From contig OY288241.1 of NCBI GenBank assembly GCA_958450325.1, positions 42,904,278 to 42,968,277 on the forward strand: a DNA stretch of 64,000 bases, in the 5' to 3' direction. Position 1 is the first letter of the stretch. Every line of letters begins with the position of its first letter. The notes beneath the pieces are model-generated. The model had not been told where the DNA came from. It was given only the letters and a program-made list of their open reading frames with translations, and did not search any database. This DNA is from Agrostemma githago. Taxonomy: Eukaryota > Streptophyta > Magnoliopsida > Caryophyllales > Caryophyllaceae. A program made the position numbers and the translations under genes. Shown piece after piece: positions 55,901 through 64,000 of the stretch.

Positions 55901-56486
55901 GGCGTCACACATCGTCTCCGGGTTTTCGATTATTCCGACAAATTCTCCCTATAATCCGTCAACTAATCTCTAATCTTGTCGCAAACAACAAATCGAACTA
56001 ACATAACTAGCATCCTAATCAATTGAAATGAAATAAATCGATCTAGAAACTAATTACAAAATTATAAGATAGATGAGATATAAAACAAAAACCTTACTTG
56101 ATTGCTCGGTACGGCCGATTTCTTGAGAAGCGGTTTTGAGAAACGATTTTAGAAAAAAAAAATGGATTTTAAAATGTTGGTTTAGGAGGAAATGAGAGAG
56201 AAGTGAAAATGAATTATGAAGTACGAGACGAGTTTAAATAGAAAATAAACCGTTATATTGCAAATCCGTGACAAATTTAAACTCGGAAACATAAATTAGA
56301 CTTAATCAAAAACCAATCAACTTAATTAAATACATAAAATTATTATTGATTATTGGAAAAAGATTTCCGAGCTTCATGGGGAAACGTGTCACATAAACCG
56401 TTCATTTTACGTGACAAATTAATATTCCAAAATGTAAAATTAGATTTATAAACAAAACCAATTAATTATATTAACAATTATTACAC
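55901..56486 (-). promoter_or_regulatory. Promoter, first exon and intron start of the MULE PMD gene
   Basis: On the minus strand, TATTTAAA (56240-56233) precedes a CT-rich untranslated exon ending at 56098 with CAA/GTAAGG, a strong donor. The matching acceptor is TTTTAAATAG just before the ATG at 38475. Without E3 the intron would be about 1.07 kb; E3 lengthens it to about 17.6 kb. Confidence 0.5.
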
Positions 56487-56560
56487 AAGGGCAATACGGT
56501 AAAATCACGTATAAAGTACCGACGATCCAGCTAAAACGCCGACGACCCAAATGAATTGCT
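56487..56560 (-). repeat. Right terminal inverted repeat of the MULE
   Basis: Inverse reads AGCAATTCATTTGGGTCGTC and onward, in parallel with the left end. Confidence 0.85.
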
Positions 56561-56569
56561 GGCTTCCGG
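56561..56569 (+). repeat. Right 9-bp target duplication of the MULE
   Basis: GGCTTCCGG, equal to 32146-32154. Confidence 0.85.
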
Positions 56570-56612
56570 CATTGTTTGCTTGGTAAGTTGGTATTAGTGA
56601 GGTATTTTAATT

Positions 56613-57473
56613 GGAAATTTTGCGAAACCCTCCCTTTAATAAATGTTGTTTGACAAACTATTTTCTTTTAAATTTTATTTTGTCTAATACTCCCTATATA
56701 TTTATTTTTTTGTTTAATACTTACAAATTAACTTTTCTCAAGTAAACTATCACTTTCACACGTGCTAAATTTTTTACACAAAAAGTCTCTCCCTAATTAC
56801 CCTACAATTTTACTTTTACGTTATCTTCCAAAACATAAACTCGAAATCAAATTTGAACTTTAAATTCAAATCCTAAAATTAATCCCAATATCAAACTTTC
56901 AATCAAGTGGAAATTAGAATTCATTAATGAGTACTTCATATAGGTATGATTTTTTTATTATGAATTCTTTGATTAGTGATTAATGGGTACCTCAAAATCA
57001 AACCCTTTAATCAATAAGAAATTCAAACAATAATTTTCCTTACCTAAATTGTAGTAGTAATCAACATTGTAATTTGATTATTATAATACACTTTTGAAAA
57101 ACTGTAGATACAATATGTGATAGATGATTAGGGATTTAGTAGCTTGAGTTTTACGTAAAAAATGGTTGCTTTGATTTTTATTTTTATTTTGCTTAATTTA
57201 ATCGTATGAACAATTTAATACTGTAGTTGTCTTTCATTATCTGTTTTTGTAGCCTATTTAACTGAATATTAGTATAATTAGCAAAATATCATTTAGTAAG
57301 GGAGTGACAATTTTTTTTGAAATATTAATTCGCACGTGTAAAGCCCGGAACTTTATGAAATGTAAGCATTTAACAAAATAATAAATATATAAGAGAGTGT
57401 TAGACAAAATAAATTTTAGAAGGAATTAGTTTGCCAAAAACATTTATTTAAGGGAGTGTTGGGCAAATTTTCC
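56613..57473. mobile_element. Long-TIR, MITE-like element (~860 bp)
   Basis: Imperfect inverted ends of about 95 bp. The left end has CCTCCCTTTAATAAATG, then TGACAAACTA, then TTTATTTTGTCTAATACTCC. The inverse of the right end has CTCCCTTAAATAAATG, then TGGCAAACTA, then TTTATTTTGTCTAACACTC. The interior is AT-rich and noncoding. No certain target duplication. Confidence 0.65.
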
Positions 57474-57559
57474 TAAAAAATCCAAACTGTTCCCCAGTGA
57501 AACCCAAAGTGCGGAGACAGTTGTTATGCATACCGTAATCAAGTTCCTGAAATGGTCAG

Positions 57560-58140
57560 GAAAGTTTAGTTTAATCCGCAATTGGTCCACAAATTCTCAT
57601 TCAATAGAGTCGTATGCTTTTTGTAAGTCTATCTTGAACAAACAACGCGGAGAAACAACCTGTCTCCTATACAGCCTTATGATGTCCTAGGAAATGAGGA
57701 TGTTCTCCAGTATAGAAAGTCCTGGATGAAGGCTCCTTGGTTTGGACTAATTATGTCAGGCAGAACCTGAGCCAGCCTATTACACAATAATTTTGAGATG
57801 ACCTTATATATCAGGTTACGGCAGAGGATAGGTCGGAATTGAGTTACTATAGCATGCCTTTACATTTTAGGTATGAGGACTATATTAGTTGCATTCAGTT
57901 GAGTTAATAATCTACCTGAACTCAAGAAAAATTGTATTGCTAATTTGCTGTGCATATATCCTCTCCTACCGTTCCCGAAGCATATTTAAAGAAACAACTG
58001 ATATAACCATCCAGTCTGGCGTTGTGTTAGGTATGTGAGTATGTCGAATAAACAAGCCTTTACTTCTTCCCTCGTCACTTGCCTATTCAAGGTACTGCGA
58101 TGATAGTCCGTGCAACTCTGGTCTTTGTCAATAATTTGCA
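57560..58140 (-). pseudogene. LINE (non-LTR) reverse transcriptase fragment
   Basis: Minus-strand translation gives, with several stops and frame slips, FRPILCRNLIYKVISKLLCN, RLAQVLPDIISPNQGAFIQD and, further on, a degraded version of the LQKAYDSIEW region. Upstream are LTQLNATNIVLIPKM and VTREEVKACLFDI. These are the N-terminal RT blocks of plant L1-type LINEs. It is a dead fragment. Confidence 0.75.
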
Positions 58141-58431
58141 TCTTGACCCGTTCAATAGGTTGACAGGTCCCAAGGAGTTATTGGTAAAACTCCGAGGAGG
58201 GTAGGCCGACACGGAGATCAACTTTTTTGACATCACCTAGTAATGTCATCACCCCTCTTCCTCTATAAATACCACACGTGGTAAGAGGAAGAAGAGGACC
58301 ATAATTCATATACTTCCTCCAAGTTTAATTGATCTTCCCATTCCAAAATGGCACAAGATTTTTTGGTAGGATTAAAATATTGAGAAAATAATAAGAAGTG
58401 TGCAAATGAATATGGTAAAAATGTAGCAAGG
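58141..58431. other. Unassigned sequence before E4
   Basis: I see no gene or element end. GTAGT at 58432-58436 would be the left duplication of E4. Confidence 0.4.
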
Positions 58432-58436
58432 GTAGT

Positions 58437-60848
58437 TGTAGACACCCACATTTTATTGCCAGGTGCCTATAGCAGTTCCCGACAAACACCCGATGATGAT
58501 CGGACGCAAACATGCTTTAACGTACTCGGAAATGGGCTCGAAATCATGGATATTTAGCTTGGCCTTTTTACGGAGTACGAATCTCACACAACCAACCTCA
58601 AAACCAGGCCCAGTGGGTAATTTCGAGTCAAATATGGCAAATTTGGGTCGAAACCGGCACCAAGGGCAAAATCGTCTTTTAGCGACCGAGTCAAACCCGG
58701 TCAAAGATCTTTTCTCGAGACTTGCGGGTCAGCCATGTCACCTCACGCGACCGACTAGAGCTCAAACTCCACAAAAATCAGCTACACAAATACTAAACAA
58801 TTCCGTCAAAGGTAGAATTCGATCTCGAGTAGGAATTCTATCCGAAAACCGAATCAAACACTCGACCGAGCTTAGGACACTCGGCCGAGTGGCCTGTTTC
58901 AGCCGAGCTCCTCTTCCCAAACCGGGATTCCCTTTCTTCTTTGCCAAGCAACGGAGTTCTCGTTCCTCACAACTTCTTACATTTCCTATCCCGATTAGTA
59001 TTTCTTGTCGTACAAGCAAGATACCTCTCTCAACCTTCTTTTCCTATAAATAGGACCCTCTGCATGAACACCGAGAACATCTACACAATTATACTGAGAC
59101 ATACAGCATTGACACACAATTTTTCCTAATACATCGACACATACAATTTCCGACATCCTACGTCCAAAACTAACAAAAACCGGCCTATACCCGTCACCCT
59201 TACACGTCCAAACCGAACCACCAACTCACCGACATTAACCCGACGCTCCCGTGCCTTAGCCACATTCCGACGAGCCCCGATCCGAGTTAACAAGAGCATG
59301 TAGGTTGAGGGTGTAATCAAACCCGACTTCTCTTCTCTTCTCTCCTTCTCGTTTTTTTTCGTCCGTCTCGCGTCGGTCATTTATTATGGGTCGTCCATCG
59401 TTTTATTTCTAATATCGATATTACTAAAAACTATTTTCATATAAATATTCTTAAAAATATGATACCGATTCTCTAATCGAATATCGTATTAAAAGAATTA
59501 CATTAATCTCGTTGATGCTAAAAATCGTTACTTTTTTTTACAAAATACAACGATTCTAACGCGGAGAGAACTAACATTCTTTTCTTCTCAAATTCTTTTC
59601 AAAGAAATCTTATATAACCTTTTCTAAAAGTCATTCCGAATATTCGATATCGATTTCATAATCAAATATCGAATATGACGAATATCGAAAGCATAAATCG
59701 AGTATAAATTAATTCATATTTATACGCGATCTATCGAAATTAGCGACTTTCGAAAAAACCCGAACCGGGACAGACCCTCACGCGAGTCGCGCCCCCTCCC
59801 AGGCGACTCGCGCGGAGGCCTGAAACCCGCGGCCTTTTTTTTCCTCTTCTTCGCTTTCTCAATTTTTCTTAAACCTCATTTTTTACAAAACGATTTCTTA
59901 AAACCTTTTTTTTATCTTTTCCAAAATTATTCCGAATATTTGATATCGATTTCATAATCGAATATCGAATATAACGAATATCGAAAATATTGAATCGAGT
60001 ACAAATTATGCAATATTTGTACGCGATTTAATAAAAACATCGATTTTCAGAAAATCGACCTCGAAACAGGCCGGGGCGCGAGTCGCGCGCACCCCGGGCG
60101 AGTCGCGTGGAAGACTGAAGCGCGACCCGCCTTTTCTCTTTTATTATCTTTCTTCGAACATCGTTTTTTGGACAAAACAACGTCTTTTTAGCAAGATTTC
60201 AGGTCTCGATATATTATTCATTGCATTCATATTTTCATTCGATCATTACTAACACGTTCATCTTTTTAGCAATTTCTTTTCATCATTTGTTTTATTATAC
60301 TAAAACGAACCTCGCATGCTAAAATACAACTTTGACGTTAATTTTCATGCATTAAACGACTTAGCAACCCATTCAATTATTTACATGCTTAGGAAAACAA
60401 TGTTTGCATATCATTCATCGTTCAACTAACGCGCGTATTAAAACATCAAACGATATCCTAGTAGAGGCCGCTAATGTGCGGGCGGGGTTGGGTGTTCTTT
60501 GTGAACTTCCCAACACGTACCCTCACCCCTTACTCAGAACCTCGGTTTCCGGATGTCCGAAACCATTGGCAACGAGAGTCATTCAATACATGATATCCGA
60601 TCAAGCCGGTATCAGTATCAAATGCAAAAAGACGAACCCAATAAACTCTGACGTCGGAAATGGGCCATATTTTGTACACGGCCCACTACGACATAGAGTG
60701 GGTTCGAACGGGCCCGAACTCCCACAAAGTTCGGTGGCGACTTCAACTTCGATTTAAATTTCAATTCGATCCATTCTACTATGGAGATTCATTCGCCTCC
60801 CCAAACCCGCGCGTGGCCGCGTCGGGGTGGACCTATGTCATGTCCACA
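58437..60848 (+). repeat. E4 5' LTR (2412 bp)
   Basis: Contains a palindrome pair (CACTCGACCGAG at 58859 and CACTCGGCCGAGTG at 58878), a TATA box at 59045 and two hairpin blocks (about 59640-59860 and 59930-60150), then the conserved block shared by all elements. Confidence 0.93.
59045..59052 (+). promoter_or_regulatory. TATA box of E4 LTR
   Basis: TATAAATA followed by GGACC, the same context as in E2. Confidence 0.7.
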
Positions 60849-60851
60849 ATT

Positions 60852-60869
60852 TGGCGACTCCGATGGGGA
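60852..60869 (+). other. PBS of E4 with one mismatch
   Basis: TGGCGACTCCGATGGGGA differs from the tRNA-Arg match of E1-E3 at position 12 (A instead of C). Confidence 0.8.
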
Positions 60870-61933
60870 CTAACTGATGTGTGACTTAACATCGGCATCC
60901 TCAGGGTGAGACTCGAATAGAAATCGTATGACTAGTACAATACGCGTTTTAGTTTTACGGTTCATGCATAACCCCATCTTTCCCGGGCCGGTACTGGTGA
61001 CCGACGTCCCACTATACCATTGATGTAGTCCAAATTGGATATGTCAAAAGGTGTGCATAGCAGATTCGTATGGGTTTTACGGCATGTTCTAAGTTCAATT
61101 CGACTTAGGAAGTTCGCCCCGATTCTCGAATAGGCTATGTACACTGGTATAGACCCTTATAGACTGACCGAGACTTAGCTTAAGAGCATACATGGTGTCA
61201 TTATACTGTTTGCATGACTACATGCTACTTGATCCACATCTTTTTCAAAAACCGACATTTTCAAAAATTTGCATCCTTTTCAAAATATCCAATTTCAAAA
61301 ACCCGGACATATACCGAATTTAGGACTTATGATTTTACTCAAAATAGTTTTTTTTTCTAGCCGGTATTATGCCCAATTTAAAACTCGAAATTATTTTCGA
61401 ACTTTCAAAACCGTCACCCGACCCACCTTTTCCGTTTTTCTCGAAAAAAGGGCCGGTTCTCCCCAAATTTTTCGGGCTTTTCAAAAAAATCATACTTCAA
61501 AACTTTCTCTTCTTAGACTTCCCGTATTTAGCAGTGTCGGGTCGTGTCATAAGTCGTTGAAGTCTTTAGCGTCGAAACTCTGTCGTTCTTACATCACGAG
61601 TTTCCCCCCTATCCCAGTCTGCCTTATTTTACTAAGGCAAGGCCCACCTACGTAGGACATACTCCTACAAAGGTTGGCCCAATTACACAATCGAGTCTAA
61701 AGTCTGGGAATGTCTCACGTGAACCTTCCTTCGAACAGGGCCCAACCCACATAGCTGGATCCTGAGGAAGGCCCACCTTTTCACAAGTCACCCGTCTAGG
61801 TGTCTTTTCCGAGTCATTACCGTCTTAGTCTTCTTCCTTTTCCCTTGCTCGGGATGTACTTTTTTTTTAAGGATTCGGGTTAAGTTGCTGATTACGTGGT
61901 GTTCTTACAGACAGGCCACCCTTCACTCGAACC
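60870..61933 (+). other. E4 untranslated leader
   Basis: Same leader blocks as E1 (ACCGACGTCCCACTATACCA, TTTTCAAAA phrases). The block GGTGTTCTTACAGACAGGCC just before gag is shared with E3, where it sits at a potential CAG splice acceptor. Confidence 0.65.
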
Positions 61934-64000
61934 ATGACGAAAGAAGCCATCGATGAGTTGACAGCTTCGTTGACCAAAATCCAAGACCAATTGCGACAAA
62001 TGAGGGAGGACTAGATTGCCATCGTCACTCGGGTAAGTGCCGTGGAACAAGGAACCCCCAATGCTTCGATCGAAGATGACGGACCTTTGGCCGCATTGGC
62101 CGGCGCGGTCCAAAAGCTGCAAGAACAGGTCCACTCGACCACCAGAAACACCATCCTCACGGAAAATGCTCGTTCCTATTCACCCTTGACCGACGAACTG
62201 GCCACTAACCTCAACTTAACGGGCTTGCCAATGTTTGACGGGACTGAAGACCCGGTACTCCATATCCGGGCCTTCAAGGATTTTATGGCTGTTAAGGGGG
62301 TCAAATCGATCATGTTCAAGCATCTCTTTGCTTCCTCTCTGGAAAAGCACCCGAAAGCCTGGTACTACAGGCTTGATCCCAAGAAATACAAGACTTGGGA
62401 CGATGTTGCAATGGAATTTGCGCGAAACTACGCGGATAACGCTGAAATCCAGACTACCATGCGTACTCTGGAAGTTATGGCCCAAGAGCCTAAGGAGGGT
62501 TTCACCAAATACCTTCAAAGGTGGAGGACTGAAAGTGTGAAGCTGGTGGACAAGCCCAACGAAAAAGTGCTAGTGGAGGCCTTTGTCAAAAACCTCCTCC
62601 CCGCTTACCGAATCCATCTCCGGTACGCCATCATACCCGATTTCGCCACTTTGACCGAAATGGGTACGAGAATCGAAGACGATCTAAGGCTAGAGAACCT
62701 TACTAAGGCCTCTACCAAGGGGTATCAAGGAGCCAGTTCATCCTCCAGCAAGCCCGCAACTACAACGACGGCCCGAAGCATCTTCGACGAGGTTAACTCA
62801 TTAGACCCCTCGACCAAAAAAGAATACTTCAAATCGGGTATTCACTGACATAGGGACAACCTATGCTAATGCCTTACAAAGGCTGTCCTCAAAAGGCCTA
62901 ATCCAACCGATAGGCCCAATTCCGAAGGTTCCCGTGGAAAAGCGATCCAAGAGCTACAACATTCAAGCCTATTGCCACTATCACCAAGGCAACGGGCACG
63001 ACACTGAGAAATGCTGGAAGTTGAAGCATCTCATTCAAGATCTGATCGAAAGTGGGAAAATACCACTACCCAGTGATAAGCCGAGTAACAAAAATAATCC
63101 CCTTGCTACTCACACCATTTTTACTGGAGAAGTAGTCGACTGCTCTCATATCATTTCCCCTTTCATTCCCCAAATCAACGGGATATGGAACGACGATGAA
63201 GATGATGTTTACTTGGCTAAGGGGGAAGCTGTCCTCGTCACCATCGAAGAAATCTGGAAAGCTAAAGCCAGAGCCCTGGCCGGCACACACACCATCACGG
63301 CCGGTCTCTCCACTCCGGAAACCGTCACTGAACCTTCCAGGACAGAGCCTATCCTCGAGGAACCTAACGCTGACACGGCCCTAGTCAGACAACTAAAGAG
63401 GGTCCGAACTGATATTACTATATGGCAGCTTTTGGTTAGTTCTCAGGAGCATCGGGCAGCACTTACTAGGGCTCTTGATGAAATCAAGGTTGACTCATCG
63501 GTTACCTCCACCGAGATGGTAGCCACTAACTTGCCACACCTCAAGGGCAAGTCTAAAGGAGAAGGCCCACTTATCACTTTCTCCGAGTCCGACCTTCCAC
63601 CATTCGGGGCCACCCATAACTTGGCCCTATATATCACGGTGATCTGCCGAAATAAATATCTCCCAATTGATGATGGGTCCGCAGTAAACGTCCTTCCTTT
63701 GAGGACAGCTAAGGCCCTCGGCATTACCGAGGCTGACTACCTTCCGACTGCACAAACTGTCCAGGCTTTTGATGAGAGCCCAAAATCAGTTGCTGGGGCC
63801 GTTAAGCTAACAATCATAACGGGCCCGATCGAGAAGGAGTTAGAATTTCAAGTGATCGATGTCACTTCATCTTTCAATCTGCTACTTGGAAGACCATGGA
63901 TTCACGCGGTCAAAGCCGTGTCTTCCACCCTTCACAGGAAGGTTAAGCTACCTTTACAAGATGGGATCGTTACCCTCGAAGCTACCCCTATAACCGTGTC
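61934..64000 (+). pseudogene. gag-pro: gag-protease of E4, broken and cut by the window
   Basis: Starts at ATG 61934 (MTKEAIDELTASLTKIQDQL). TAG at 62012-62014 interrupts it. The same frame then carries the full Gag domain (LPMFDGTEDPVLHIRAFKDF to RIEDDLR) up to about 62820. A frameshift at a run of A (62816-62823) moves the homology to the next frame, which goes on through VFTDIGTTYANALQRL, the knuckle YCHYHQGNGHDTEKC and the protease. The protease active site reads LPIDDGSAVNVL: three residues (TLV in E3) before the catalytic Asp pair are missing, an in-frame 9-base deletion near 63665. Three lesions make this copy non-functional for Gag and protease. Confidence 0.88.

Larger units (their letters stand above)
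32155..56560. mobile_element. Mutator-like transposon (MULE) with transposase-OTU and antisense PMD genes, split by E3
   Basis: Inverted ends of about 75 bp: left 32155-32230 and right 56487-56560 share CATCGGCGTTT/CGTCGGCGTTT, GGATCGTCGG, CTTTATA and GCCCTT in the same order. Exact 9-bp duplications flank them. Without the inserted E3 and its duplicated 5 bp, the element is about 7.85 kb. It carries a plus-strand transposase fused to an OTU-like protease and a minus-strand PMD gene, with hairpin arrays near both ends (32865-33136 and 55685-55900). Transposase, OTU and PMD frames each have at least one inactivating lesion, so this copy is not autonomous now. Confidence 0.88.
58437..64000 (+). 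mobile_element. E4: Tat-type LTR retrotransposon, right end outside the window
   Basis: A 2412-bp LTR starting TGTAGACACCC and ending TCCACA is followed by a PBS and a leader, then a gag-protease frame related throughout to E3 (Gag about 80% alike by eye). The left flank is GTAGT. Pol would lie beyond base 64000. Its LTR resembles E1 (double hairpin block), making it a plausible relative of a helper for E1. Confidence 0.9.

Overview
This is eukaryotic nuclear DNA from a plant. It is one ordinary intron-containing gene in a landscape of nested transposable elements. The LTR elements are the Tat/Ogre/Retand branch of Ty3/gypsy: a tRNA-Arg primer site, two consecutive RNase H domains and an antisense gene behind integrase. 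Retand elements were first described in Silene. A dicot, perhaps of the Caryophyllaceae or Caryophyllales, is therefore my tentative guess, but nothing here proves the species.

Layout. 1-9888: element E1, a non-autonomous Tat-type LTR retrotransposon entering from the left edge, with 2.4-kb LTRs and only a gag remnant. 9889-12618: fragments of other repeats, including a palindrome array and a possible solo LTR. 12619-21203: element E2, complete between CATAC target-site duplications, with 2.15-kb LTRs and no recognisable coding capacity. 21209-31900: the single host gene, a SUO-like protein with BAH and TFIIS-N domains (three coding exons, 1566 codons, plus strand), its promoter and its 3' flank. 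32155-56560: a Mutator-like DNA transposon (MULE) between 9-bp duplications GGCTTCCGG. It carries a decayed transposase fused to an OTU-type protease and, on the other strand, a plant mobile domain (PMD) gene. A very young 16.5-kb autonomous Retand-like element E3 (38853-55400, duplication TATGT) sits inside it, apparently in the 5'UTR intron of the MULE's PMD gene. E3 has gag-protease and pol in one frame separated by a single UAG, plus its own antisense, spliced PMD gene that looks intact. 56613-58140: a long-TIR element and a LINE reverse-transcriptase fragment. 58437-64000: element E4, another Tat element cut by the right edge, with a gag-protease reading frame broken by a stop and a frameshift.

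How the parts relate. E3 could supply proteins in trans to its own kind. E1 and E2 keep only ends, PBS, PPT and shared noncoding boxes, as expected of parasites of an E3/E4-like helper. The most unusual signals are these: (i) PMD genes carried by both a DNA transposon and the retrotransposon that landed in it; (ii) pairs of a near-perfect palindrome, ACTCGAYCGAGT, always 21-22 bp apart, found both in the E3 LTRs and in the intron of its antisense PMD gene; (iii) the MULE with transposase-OTU, antisense PMD and subterminal hairpin arrays at both ends; (iv) DLN/EAR-like and GW motifs in the C-terminal half of the SUO-like host protein.

All exon joins, element boundaries and identities were read by eye. 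Protein family names rest on motif recognition, not on searches.
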